The notes beneath the pieces were generated by a model. That model ran no database searches. It saw only the letters and a list, made by a program, of their open reading frames with translations, and had not been told where the DNA came from. This document shows, piece after piece, positions 11,926-23,499 of a DNA stretch of 64,000 bases (positions within the stretch are counted from its first letter, which is position 1; every line of letters begins with the position of its first letter). The position numbers and the translations under genes are program-made. The stretch is taken from contig NC_084597.1 in the NCBI RefSeq assembly GCF_033807715.1, forward strand, positions 9,486,843 to 9,550,842, written 5' to 3'. This DNA comes from Cololabis saira (lineage: Eukaryota > Chordata > Actinopteri > Beloniformes > Belonidae).

Positions 11926-12828
11926 TTAGAATTAACGCCAAAAAATTTAAATCTTGGTCTCATCAGACGAGAGAATCTTATATTTCATAGTCTGGGAGTC
12001 AATCATGTGTTTTTTGGCAAACTCTATGTATGTTTTCATATGTCTTGCAGTGAGGAAAGACTTCCGTCGGGCCACTCTGCCTTACAGCCCCGACTGGTGG
12101 AGGACTGCAGTGATAGTTGACTTTGTGGAACTTTCTCCCTTCTCCCTACTACATCTCTGGAGCTCAGCCACGGTGATCTTTGGGTTCTTCTTTACCTCTC
12201 TCACCAAGGCTCTTCTCCCACAATTGCTCAGTTTGTCTGGACGGCCAGGTCTAGGAAGAGTTCTGGTCGTCCCAAACTCCTTCCATTTAAGGATTCTGGA
12301 GGTCACTGTGCTCCTAGAAACCTTGAGTACTGTAGATATTCTTTTGTAACCTTGGCCAGATCTGTGCCTACCACAATTCTGCCTCTGAGCTCTTGGGCAG
12401 GTCCTTTGACCTCATGATTCTCATTTGCTCTGACATGCACAGTGAGCTGTGAGGTCTTGTATAGATAGATGTGTGCCTTTCCTTATCAAGTCCACACAGT
12501 TTATTCAAACGCTTCTGGACTGGAAGAACTGTCTTAAGGAAGATCAGAAGAAATTGATGGGATGTGAGTTAAACCTGAATATGAGTTAAATATATCACAG
12601 CAAAGGGTCTGAAAACTTATGACCATGTGATATTTCCGTTTTTTTTTTAATTAACTTAAAATTCTACATTTCTGTTTTTTTCTGTCAATTTGGTGTGCAG
12701 AGTGTACATTATTGAGAAATAAAATTAACTTTTTTTTTACTTTAGCAAATGGTACATGCAATTAAATGAAACAAAGAGGGGAAAATGTTAAGGAGTCTGT
12801 ACCCACTATATATATATATATATATATA

Positions 12829-13167
12829 ATAATGATTGGATTTATATAGCGCCCTTCTAGGCACCCAGAGCGCTTTACAGAAATCATTATTCATTCATAC
12901 ACATTCTCTCTGGTGGTGGTAAACTACATTGTAGCCACAGCTGCCCTGGGGCAGACTGACGGAAGCGTGGCTGCCATATCGCGCCTAACGGCCCCTCCGA
13001 CCACCACCAACATTCATACACATTCATACACATTCACACGGGGCAAGGTGGGTAAGGTGTCTTGCCCAAGGACACTACGACAGCAAACTGGGACAGAGCG
13101 GGATTCGAACCGCCGACCTTCCGATCATTGGACGACCCGCTCTACCACCTGAGCTACTGCCGTCCCG
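12829..13167 (-). repeat. tRNA-derived SINE
   Basis: Read on the minus strand the 5' end starts GGGACGGCAGTAGCTCAGG. It has an A-box-like TAGCTCAGGTGGTAG (13142-13156) and a perfect B-box GGTTCGAATCC (13101-13111), with tRNA-like spacing and pairing of GGAC with GTCC. The body holds CCAAGGACAC and TTCATACACATTC motifs. The 3' tail is GGATTTATATAGCGCCCTTC. This is a retroposon with an internal Pol III promoter and not a tRNA gene. Confidence 0.85.
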
Positions 13168-13172
13168 TGCCG

Positions 13173-14108
<936 letters not shown>

Positions 14109-14898
14109 ATGCAAAATGCACTGCAACTGGCCATGTTTGGGAGAATTCACAATTCTGCTCAGATTGATGAAGGCTACAGGGTGGGGATCCGTAAGCATAA
14201 TGAGGAGGTTGACAAAAACAGGCACATTCTGTCTAAAATATTAGACTGTGTCAAGTTCTGTAGTGCCTTTGAGCCAACCCTACGTGGACATGATGAGAGG
14301 GACATCTCTGAAAATCCTGGTGGCTTTAGAGGATTGGTGGATTTGGTAATGTCACTATATGCAGTTCTGCACAAGCACCTGCAGACAACTACTGTGTTTA
14401 AGGGAACATTTAAGACTGTACAGAATTAACTCCTTGACTACATGGTCTCAGTTTTAAGAGAGTGTATCATTGAAGAAATCAGGAGTGCAGATTTTGTCTC
14501 CATTCAATCTGATGAAACAATGGATTTTTCAACTCACTGTCAGTTGGTGCTTGTGATCCGTTACATTGACAAGCCTGTGATTTGCAAGAGAGGGTTTTTG
14601 AGTTAATTCCTCCCCAAGGGACCACAGCTGACTCCATTGTCACAGCACGTCTGGATAGATTGAGCTCTGTCTTCCCTGATGACCAGGAGAGCAAGTTAAT
14701 TTCCCAACCATACAGTATGATGGTGCAAGTGTCATGAGAGGAGCCACGGGTGGTGTGCAGAAGAAGGTTCAAGATGTGTATATGAATGCACAATATGTGT
14801 ACTGCTATGCTCACCAGCTCAACCTCATTATGCAGCAGGTCACATCTCATATACCAAAGGTTAGTCAGTTCTTCTCTGACCTGGCTGGATTCTCTGGA
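14109..14898 (+). pseudogene. hAT transposase pseudogene (DUF4371/ZMYM-like type)
   Basis: The first frame (14109-14426) carries GYRVGIRKHNEEVDKNRHIL and an FRGHDE-like LRGHDERD motif, as in DUF4371-containing hAT proteins. A TAA interrupts it at TVQN*LLDYM. It continues as RSADFVSIQSDETMDFSTHC and VLVIRYID, then shifts frame. The last part has YDGASVMRGATGG, YVYCYAHQLNLIMQQ and SQFFSDLAGF (to about 14897), which are conserved RNaseH-fold hAT blocks. The 3' portion is replaced by an unrelated Tc1 fragment. It is inactive. Confidence 0.88.
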
Positions 14899-15365
14899 TG
14901 CAGTGCTCTGGCAGTGCTCTCCCTGTTACTCCTTGTACAAAGGCGGAGGTAGCGGTCCCGCTGCTGTATTGTTGCCATCTTACAGCCTCCTCCACGTCTT
15001 GTGATGTATTGGCCTGTCTCCTGGTAGCACCCCCATGCTCTGGACACTGTGCTGACAGACACAGCAAACCTTCTTGCCACAGTTTCCATTGATGTGCCAT
15101 CCTGGATGAGCTGCACTACATGAGCCACTTGTGTGGGTTGTAGACACTGTCTCATTCTAGCACTAGAGTGAAATCACTGCAAGCATTCAAAAGTGATCAA
15201 AACATCTGTCAGAAAGTATAGGTACTGAGACGTGCTCTGTGGTCACCACCTGTAGAACCACTCCTTTATTGGGGATGTCTTGCTAATTGCCTATAATTTC
15301 CACCGGTTGTCTATTCCATTTGCACAACAGCATGTGAAATTGATTGTCAATCAGTGTTGCTTCCT
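14898..15365 (-). pseudogene. Second Tc1/mariner-type transposon 5' fragment
   Basis: The minus-strand frame (start at 15155) has [20 protein letters not shown] and [14 protein letters not shown], a paired-type helix-turn-helix, then RYLRLCTRSNRESTARAL. The catalytic domain is absent. The upstream part to about 15365 is non-coding leader ending in an AGCAACACTGATTGAC-like terminus. This family differs from the element at 10.2-12.8 kb. Confidence 0.8.
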
Positions 15366-16027
15366 AATGGCACTTTTCCACTAGTACCTGCTCAGCCCGA
15401 CTCGCCTCGCCTCGGGCTGCATCTGACATCATCACACTACAGGCCACCAATTGGTCGGGGGTTGGACTCAGACGTCTGAGTCCGGAGGCGGAAATCAGTG
15501 AAAGAACGACTTGCGGCTTCTTGTTCATTTTATTCGACAGGCAATGGCAGCGCAAAAGTCTGTTTGGTGATCCAACTCTGAGGTGCAGATGTTCATAAAC
15601 CTGGTGGCTGAGGAGAGAATTGAAAAGGGATGTAGATGGGCGATAAGGAATGACAAGATCCAACAGGAGCTCTGTCACTTCTCAGCTGCTCGCAGCTCCC
15701 ATCTGACTTTTCAGCAGCGCTGAGACAAACAAACAAAACAAAAAAGCGTTGCCGCTTAAAGCTTCTCTCACTCTCATTTTTTAACTTGATATCGAACACA
15801 AGCCACAGACTCAGCAGCACATATACCATCTCCTCCAGGTTCTACATCTTTAGTGTTGTTGTCTTCTTCGTTTAGATCACACAATCAAGTACGTCACAGC
15901 AGCTTCGCTCTAACATCACACCTACTTCTCCAGATGCTGAATTGTTATGGAAAAGAAACTTGGCCGAGTTGGGTCGAGCCGAGGTGAGTTGAGTAGAGCC
16001 GAGTAGGTACTAGTGTAAAAGCGCCAT
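15366..16027 (+). mobile_element. Harbinger-like DNA element with inverted ends
   Basis: The left end TGGCACTTTTCCACTAGTACC is mirrored by GGTACTAGTGTAAAAGCGCCA on the right. The flanking trinucleotides are TAA and TCA, close to a TWA duplication. Inside, at about 15578-15690, a plus-strand peptide reads FINLVAEERIEKGCRWAIRN, which resembles a Myb/SANT-like DNA-binding fragment seen in Harbinger ORF1 proteins. No DDE transposase is visible. Confidence 0.7.
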
Positions 16028-16206
16028 CAACTGCATGTTTTCCCTTCATGCAGTTAACGTTTCATTCTTGTTGTTTTTTTTGATAATTAGTGTTTTATGT
16101 TTTAACGTAGTGTGCCATCAGGATTTATTCAACGGTGTCGCTTTCACGATCTGCTTGACACTTGGATGGGAATAAATTCTGATTGATTTTAATGACCGGT
16201 TTAATG

Positions 16207-16850
16207 ACCGGTTTTGTTCATTATTTTTATGGACAGAATTTCTAGGCGCAGCCTAGTGCCGGAGGGGGTACGGTTCGGGAGCCACTTGATTTCATCTCTG
16301 CTTTTTGCGGATGATGTGGTCTTGTTGGCTCCCTCGAGCCAGGACCTTCAGCATGCACTGGGGCGGTTTGCAGCCGAGTGTGAAACAGCTGGCATGAGAA
16401 TCAGCACCTCTAAGTCTGAGGCCATGGTTCTCGACCGGAAAAAGGTGGCTTGCACCCTCCAGGTCGGGGGAGAGTTGGCGGGGCGCTCCCTTAGAGATAG
16501 GGTGAGGAGCTCCGTCACCCGGGAGGAGCTCGGAGTAGAGCCGCTGCTCCTCCACATCAAGAGGAGCCAGCTGAGGTGGCTCGGGCACCTGTATAGGATG
16601 CCTCCTGGACGCCTCCCTCGTGAGGTGTTTCGGGCATGTCCCACCGGGAGGAGGCCCCGAGGAAGACCCAGGACGACACGCTGGAGTGACTACGTCACTC
16701 GGCTGGCCTGGGAACGCCTTGGAGTCCCCCCGGAAGAGCTGGAGGAAGTGTCCGGGGAGAGGGAAGTCTGGGGATCCCTGCTCCGACTGCTGCCCCCGCG
16801 ACCCGGACTCGGATAATGCGGTGGACAATGGATGGATGGATGGATGATTT
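16207..16850 (+). pseudogene. Rex3/RTE-like LINE 3' end with internal in-frame deletion
   Basis: The open frame 16214-16813 has MDRISRRS, SLLFADDVVLLAPSSQDL (the FADD catalytic core), STSKSEAMVL, then LRWLGHLYRMPPGRLPREVF, RRPRGRPRTTRW and GVPPEELEEV. Full-length relatives have roughly a hundred residues between the KVACTLQVGGELAG and RSLRDRVRSS parts. Here they are joined directly and in frame. A GGAT/GATG tail (16829-16846) follows the stop, as in Rex3. It is 5'-truncated. Confidence 0.88.
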
Positions 16851-17299
16851 TAATGAGAAGTTGTTTGTGATGTTTTACACATATTCTTGTCACAATGGCT
16901 GTCTGACAGAGCTAGTGCCGAACTTTGGCCTTCAACATTATTCTCCAGAAATAATAGCCCTTACTGTTATTCTGGTGGAATAATCCTTAATCTTTGAGAC
17001 TGATTTCTGCTGTTAAGGTTATCATCTTTCCTGTCAAACTATTGATCTGTTCAGACCAGGAAAATAGGCAGACATGTCAATTTTTCTTCACAGTCATCAA
17101 TCAATAGCTCTGCATATTTCAAGGCACAACAGACAATTTCTCTGGGAGGAGTATCTCTGAGAGGAGTATTGCACATTCAGATGTATGCTAAATTTCTACT
17201 TGTGCCATTTTTGGATGTTTGCCGCAAAATTGTAGACTTCTTGTACATTTTACATTAGGATCTCAAGAGACTGATTTTCTCATATTAAAGAGAGTAATC
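16851..17299. other. No gene seen
   Basis: AT-rich spacer between the Rex3 tail and the next repeat. I see nothing recognisable. Confidence 0.5.
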
Positions 17300-18162
17300 T
17301 GTGTGCCAATTTTCTTGCATGTAGGTTATACGCAGTCGTACATCTGTTGAGAGATTTTGCCACACCCATTCACGAATTCATTACCCCAAAAAATATTTAG
17401 GACTCAAAACTAAATCCGATGACACCACCCATGACTCTTTATGTCAAACCATTCAAAAGTTATGGGATAAAATACGAACTATCAAATATCGACCAATCAG
17501 AAGAAGGGGGGTGGCTAATTTGCACCAATTATGTTCAAGTACTCAAAACAGAGCCCGATGACACCACCCACGAGTCTTTATGTCAAACCATTCAAAAGTT
17601 ATAGCAGAAAATAGGGACTATCAAATATTGACTGATCAGATGAAGGGGCCGGGCTATTTCAGGCCAATGAAGGTCAAGTACTCAATACCGAGTCCGATGA
17701 CACCACCCACATGTCTTTATCACAACCCGTTCAAAAGTCATGGCAGAGAATAGGGACTATCAAATATCGACCAATCAGAAGAAGGGGCAGGGCTAATTTG
17801 CACCAATTATGGTCAAGGACTCAAAATCAAATCCGATGACACCACCCACGAGTCTTTATGGCAAACCATTCAAAAGTTATGGCAGAAAATAGGGACTGTC
17901 AAATATGGACCAATCAGATGAAGGGGGGTGGCTAATTTGCACCAATTATGTTCAAGGACTCAAAACAGAGCCCGATGACACCACGCACGAGTCTTTATGT
18001 CAAACCATTCAAAAGTTATGGCAGAAAGTAATAACTATCAAAATCTGCAAAAGGTCAAGGCAAAAAGGCCCTCATTTCGTCGGAAGAAAAACGAGAATGA
18101 GAAAAACAAAAACTCCTACAGATACAATAGGACCTTCACACTGTAAGTGCTCGGGCCCTAAT
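17300..18162 (+). repeat. 139-bp-unit element, copy 3, with five tandem anchors
   Basis: The anchor GATGACACCAC occurs at 17418, 17557, 17696, 17835 and 17974, exactly 139 bp apart each time. Each unit contains CAAACCATTCAAAAGTTATG and ACCAATCAGAAGAAGG-type blocks. The right end has the family hairpin CACTGTAAGTG and TCGGGCCCTAA. The left end is diverged and lacks the AAAGCTGCAAGCAGCGATGA head. Confidence 0.9.
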
Positions 18163-19258
18163 TAAAGCTGCAAGCAGTGATGAACGGGACCTCGCACCCT
18201 TGTGCACATTCAGGCGTGCTGCATTGGAAGCGCTTGTATGACTTGCATGTACATGTCTTCAGGCGTAGATATTTAGCGGATGACACCACCCATGACTCTC
18301 TATATCAACCATTCAAAAGTTATGGTAGAAAGTAGGAACTATCAGATATCGACCAATCAGAAGAAGGGGCGGGGCTAATTCATGCCAATTAAGGTGAAGG
18401 AGTCAAAACCGAGTCAGATATCCTCACCCACGACTCTTTATGTCAAACCATTCAAAAGTTATAGCAGAAAATAGGGACTATCAAATATTGACTGATCAGA
18501 TGAAGGGGCCGGGCTATTTCAGGCCAATGAAGGTCAAGTACTCAATACCGAGTCCGATGACACCACCCACATGTCTTTATCACAACCCGTTCAAAAGTCA
18601 TGGCAGAGAATAGGGACTATCAAATATCGACCAATTAGAAGAAGGCGCAGGGCTAATTTGCACCAATTATGGTCAAGGACTCAAAATCGAGTCCGATGAC
18701 ACCACCCACGAGTCTTTATGTCATACCATTCAAAAGTTATGGAAGAGAATAGGGGCTTTTTGGCGTCTATCGTCGCCACGGTAATGCTTTTGACTGTGAA
18801 AAGTAAGGCGCATCGTCGCAGCATCGAGACGCACATTTTGATGTATAACACACCTGGGTGCACGTTACGGTTCGGGTGATGAAACGGCCGAAGAAATGGC
18901 ATAAATTGCTGCAAAATTACACAATTAATTCAAAATGGCCCACTTCCTGTTCGGTTTCAGCCATGGCACCAAGAGACTTTTGTTTAAGTTGCAACATCAT
19001 ACAGGTGTGTACCGAATTCCGTGCATGTACGTCAAACCATATTGTGGGGCTTGAGGCAAGAAGTTTATCTAGGGGGTGCTGTTGAGCCACACCCATTAAT
19101 GCAAACCATTAAATATCAAGTTTTTCGCCAGGCCCGGCTTGCGTGCAAAATTCGGTGACTTTTGGGGCACGTTTAGGGGGGCAAAAAGGCCCTCATTTCA
19201 TCGGAAGAAGGACGAGCAGTTTCAATAGGGTCATCGCACCCTCAGTGCTCAGACCATA
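18163..19258 (+). repeat. 139-bp-unit element, copy 4, head-to-tail with copy 3
   Basis: It starts with AAAGCTGCAAGCAGTGATGA directly after copy 3. Tandem anchors lie at 18279, 18417, 18556 and 18695 (periods 138, 139, 139). The body block with CACCTGGGTGCACGTTACGG follows, and the end is degenerate (CAGTGCTCAGACCATAATA). A second tail-like CTCGGGCCGTAATAA lies at 19300-19315. Confidence 0.9.
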
Positions 19259-19319
19259 ATAAACACTATAGATAAAATAGGGTCCTTGCACCCTTGTTCT
19301 CGGGCCGTAATAAAGTAGA

Positions 19320-19701
19320 TATAGAAAGGAAATTGACTCATTCCATTAGTCTGACGTTCTCATAATAATCACACTATAAAGGTCGTAATTATTCTAAGGT
19401 CATTTGTTTCATTATTTCTGTACAGTTTGAATTGATGGAACATCGGCATGGCCAACTTGAAGCTAAGATCATTTATCCAACACAGGCTGCTTCAATTGAT
19501 TTACATTCATTAGTGAGATGGTCTTCCATCCAAGCGATTGTTAGTGTCCGCCCTTTCAATCCTATGTTTTTTGTTTGTCTGTACAAATATGGTAAAAAAA
19601 AAAAAAAAGATATCTGATCATAGTGGGTCATAGTGGGTTTTGGTTCTGGTCAAGTAAAACTTCAGAAAAATAACACATGACTGTAATAATAAAAAGGGGA
19701 A
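19320..19701. other. No gene seen
   Basis: Spacer with a short poly-A tract (19593-19609) before the LTR retrotransposon. Its last bases hold the target-site AAAG. Confidence 0.5.
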
Positions 19702-19706
19702 AAAAG

Positions 19707-20393
19707 TGTTAGGTTAAAAAGTCATCAACATACATTAATTAACTTAGAAAAAGACACCGGAGACTTATGGAATGATTTTCAATGGCCTTCTGCAGAAGGT
19801 TGGACAGAAATCTGAGGAGCTGTAGGGCAACACAGCCCTCTCTTCGAACTCGTCGGCCTTCTGACAACTGGCTATCTGCAGAGCTGGCGCTTTTATTGGT
19901 AAAACTGACAGGAAACTTTGACCATATTTGGAACAGTGAATGTATAGATAGACAATTGACAAAAACAGGAAACAGATGGTCACACAGACATGGTATCAGA
20001 TGACAGTTGAAAAGTCACACCTTATGACTTTTCAGTTAGTAAGTAACTTATCTGTGGTGTGCAGAGCAACAGACATCCTTTTAAGAAATGGTCAAGGGGG
20101 TTTTGTTGTCATGAGATGGTCTTAAACCCTTAAAGACAATGAGACGGCTGTCAGACGACCCCCCTGAGTCTCTCCAAGGAAGTGGCTGTTTAGAGCATGT
20201 GATGGGGGTCTTGGAACAGATGTGCCTAAAAACAATGGTCCATTTGACCAACCAGGAAGTCAGCAGTTTTAACCTCCTGCGTGGCAGGCGAGAATTCTAC
20301 CACTGAACCACCAATGCATGTCATGAGAATAACAGGCAGTTTTCTAATTCTGATTTTGGCACTTTCACAATGATAACTTGGATTAATCTCACA
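19707..20393 (-). repeat. LTR (3' LTR in element orientation)
   Basis: 687 bp. It is identical to 23500-24186 except G20054 versus T23847 and C20317 versus A24110 by my eye alignment. Read on the minus strand it starts TGTGAGATT and contains CCAATAAAAGCGCC, a possible polyadenylation signal. Confidence 0.95.
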
Positions 20394-20408
20394 TTTCCCT
20401 CCTTTTTT
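20394..20408 (-). other. Polypurine tract
   Basis: The minus strand reads AAAAAAGGAGGGAAA immediately before the LTR start, the expected plus-strand primer position for an element transcribed on the minus strand. Confidence 0.85.
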
Positions 20409-20409
20409 A

Positions 20410-20619
20410 TCATTTTGAAACTTCACCAGTAAACAAAATAAAACACTCCAGTGTCATCGTAAACATACAGGTAATGAAAACACAGAACAGTACAAAGACA
20501 GTAATAGTCGGAATCGGAATCTCAGTCATTATGTCAGCACGACTCAGTAGTGAAAAAGTCTCTTCCATTCCTCGGACTCCTCTCCTAATTTGTTGTCGCA
20601 AGTCAGTTTGGCTAGTCAT
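20410..20619 (-). CDS. Small ORF with one hydrophobic segment near the LTR
   Basis: A 69-codon frame ending just before the polypurine tract. Residues about 37-63 are strongly hydrophobic (rich in V, F, L, I, T, C), as in a single transmembrane helix. The N-terminal part has a few charged residues. Its position just before the 3' LTR would fit the tail of an env-like or accessory protein, but no family is recognisable and it may be a chance frame. Confidence 0.3.
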   Translation of the reverse strand: MTSQTDLRQQIRRGVRGMEETFSLLSRADIMTEIPIPTITVFVLFCVFITCMFTMTLECFILFTGEVSK

Positions 20620-20629
20620 CTTCAGGCTG

Positions 20630-23479
20630 TGGCTGGCGAGTAGGCATCAGTTGTTTACTTCGGCGAGCAAAGGTTGTGGTACCGCTCGACTTCCCGCACT
20701 ACTCGAGCCTGGCACGTTTCTCCGCTAGCTTTCACTGCAACTGGTGAACGCAGTAGATCGTTCAGCAGCCTTTACTGCTGCCGGTGTCCTGATCTGGACA
20801 GCAAAAAGGGCCCGTCCTGACGGAGTGATGACGTTTCACCACTCGACTCAGGATCCGGTTACCCAGTTTCAGCAGTTCCTGCTTTAGGAGAGGGAGAGAG
20901 GAAGAAACAGCAGCGTACAAGAAGACGATTCTCATGTACAGTTCGACTAATGGCCATCATTCAGGCCATGGCTTTCTTGAGCCTTAACTTAACAGGCTAT
21001 TAGTTCACTCCAAGAATGAAATCCATATGAACAACTTCAAATGGATAGGTCCTTTCATGTTGTATCTGCAACATGTCGAAAAACTCCTACTAAAAAAGTT
21101 TTTAAAGGGTATTTAGTATTTAATCCTCATGATGTATCATATGTACCCCTACTCCCTCCTGTTGAGCCATAGAAATTCCCTATGGCTCAACTTAGCCACC
21201 AGGGGGAACAACTTCCTTGGAAGCACCGGTCTGCTTCGCAGCATTATTTCGCATGCCGACAGGGGTGGGGGTTTCGTGTCATCAGACCCCCTCCTTATTG
21301 ACTTCTCCCTGGAAGAGTCAGGCTGCCAGAGTCAGGCTCCTCAGATAAGTGGCCCTCCCACTTTTTGACCTCTGCATCCTGGCAGGTCGGCAGGTCTGAC
21401 TTAATGATTCTCTAGGGTCGGATATCTATGTCCCTCAGAGATCCTCCCTCCCATCACCAGATTAGATGGGGGCAAAAACCTTTTAAACTCTGTCTCCCAC
21501 CGTAGATTAGACTACAGAATTTCTCATTGAAAAACGTTCTCATTTCAACCCAAGTGGGTTATGGTCTTATTAAAGTATCACCACACAAAAACTGTCAGTG
21601 CAGCAACTCTCCTGCAACGTAAACAGTAGTCTTCAGTGAACTTATATATATATATATTATATATATAATAAGTCATAGTCACAAAATGTCGGACTGAAAG
21701 GAGCATTCTATCAAATAATGCCTTCTCAACTGTTGTTGAGCTCTATTTTCCCCAAATCAAAAAGAAATGCCAGAAAATTGTCATAAAATTGTCAGAAAAT
21801 TGTCTCCAGATAAATCATGAGTACTTATAAAAGTCTTCAGGAGATTCCTAATCTTCTGTTTGCATGCTGCAACGCAAATGCAGGCTCTCTATGAAAAACT
21901 CATAGAAGTCTTAAGAAAATTGTGGGATAAATTCCCATGCGTAAACTACACATAGACAAAAACCCACTAACATTAAACACAACTTCAGATCATCTGCATG
22001 TGGGTTTGTGTATCACTGCAAATGTGTAAATTACTTCTCCTCAAACTACACTAACCAAACTCAATTGGTGCGTTTCAAATTAACTCACAACCTAAATGGT
22101 AGCAACACTGATCACAAATGTACACATTTTCAGTGTGAATAGCTAATATGCACTCAGAGTTCTTCTTTTCTAAAAAGATTTTTCAACGGGTTTGTTTCTC
22201 CTACATATAATCCGAGTCAAATACAGTATTACAAAAGTAATCTGCAAATTAAATGGTGAATTAACCCAATTTAAAACTTCTATGATTCTATGCCCTCATT
22301 CAGGGCTTAGAATGATAGAACAAACTATATTATTCCACATCTCTACGTCTCCTCCAAAAGGAGAGCTCACTTCACTTCACTTCACCACTGAAAACCCCCC
22401 TTTTTCCAGAAACACAAAAAAGTTCTCCCTCAGACACACAGAGCCTTGCAGCCGCTCGTAAAGCGCTGCACCCACTGCTGGAGCACGCTTTCACACACAC
22501 ACACATAGCGCTGTAGCCTTACACACACACACAGAGAGTCACACACAGACACAGAGCTTTCGGCTGCTATTTGTATCATTTTAACAAAAACTTCAACAGA
22601 GAGGAAATTCAACCCTCAACTCACGGACATGTAGTCTCCAAATGAGAAGACACCTCCCTCTTAAGCTTCACTAAGCCTGTCATCTCATGCAGCTCTTCGT
22701 AAACGTGCAGCCACACTGCAGCAGCACTTTTACACACACAGACAGTCTCACATACACACACACACACACACAGAGGGAGAGAGAGAGAGAGAGCTTGTCA
22801 CACACACAGAGAATCACATCCTGCTGCAGCATAAGTTTCAGCTTAACCACGCCTCTGCTATTTTTCGTCAGTTATTTTCTTTCCTAAGTTTCTCTCAGGA
22901 CACAAGTTTCCTTTTTTCAACAGTTTGGTTTTAGCCTGATCTTTAGTGAACAATTTAAATTTTTCCTCTCAATTTTGAAAACCCCAAACATTGAACAGAC
23001 AGTTTTCCTGTCATAAACATCAGACAAACATTAGACAAACAATAGACAAGACGAACATTAAACAAAACCCATTAAAAAATCATTCCAAAGAAACCTCTTC
23101 TTGTTATTCTGTCGGGTCCGAAACCCCCGTGTTGGCCTTACGCACTGCCCCAGGCATAGTATTTTTAGAGGCCCCTATGCCTTCTTATAAAAATCGTGTC
23201 CCCGACCTGCTGCCAATCACCTCTTTCACTAACCTTCTTGTTAGCACACAGAATTTCACTCGTATTTTACACAAAAATACTTCAATACCCCAGGTATTAA
23301 GTAAGAGGAGTTTTCTCACCAGTCTCCAAGTGCTTTCCCCTGGCTGGGAAATCTCGTCGTCTGGACTCTGGAACAGCGCAGACCAAATCTGGGCCCGTTC
23401 CCTAAAGTCGGAAACGCTGTCGACAGATTTTTAGGTTGCCTCCTTTGACCGTACGCCGTTCCATCGCCAGAACTTGAGA
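20630..23479. other. LTR element interior without recognisable genes
   Basis: No frame resembles gag-pol. The longest frame (22991-23431 plus, 147 codons) is antisense to the element, overlaps its leader region and has no recognisable motif, so it is not called. Short TA, CA and GA tracts are present. Confidence 0.6.
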
Positions 23480-23497
23480 TCCCGGGTTTCGGCACCA
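23480..23497 (-). other. Primer-binding site complementary to tRNA-Phe
   Basis: The plus strand reads TCCCGGGTTTCGGCACCA, which equals the 3' end of eukaryotic tRNA-Phe including CCA. Two bases separate it from the LTR at 23500, the usual spacing. The tRNA identity comes from memory of the tRNA-Phe acceptor sequence. Confidence 0.88.
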
Positions 23498-23499
23498 AA

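Larger units (their letters stand above)
10480..12345 (-). pseudogene. Tc1-like DD34E transposase pseudogene
   Basis: The N-terminal helix-turn-helix half lies at 12082-12306 and contains TLPRPGRPDKLS and TVAELQR. The catalytic half lies at about 10480-10942. It shows [40 protein letters not shown] (around 10705-10740) and WPSQSLDLNPIEYLW (10600-10650), which carry the DDE-type signature residues. A frameshift separates HGGGSIM from QQDNDPKH. The reading at the insertion site is NS|KRYVW: removing 10945-11925 and one TTA rejoins the codons AAT TCT AAG CGG. It is inactive. Confidence 0.9.
10240..12807 (-). mobile_element. Tc1-like transposon interrupted by nested MITEs
   Basis: Long inverted terminal regions are visible: the left TTTGCTAAAATC...GTTAATTTTATTTTTC block at 10310-10400 is mirrored around 12640-12760. 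The right end reads CCCACT next to a TA tract. The element encodes a broken transposase on the minus strand and is split by a 981-bp insertion at 10945-11925. Confidence 0.85.

Noticed and set aside
13092..13166. tRNA-like sequence on the minus strand
   Set aside because: A and B boxes are present but it continues into a SINE body and tail. The anticodon arm is not convincing, so it is not a tRNA gene.
22991..23434. 147-codon plus-strand frame in the LTR element
   Set aside because: Antisense to the element, no motif, and overlaps the region next to the primer-binding site.
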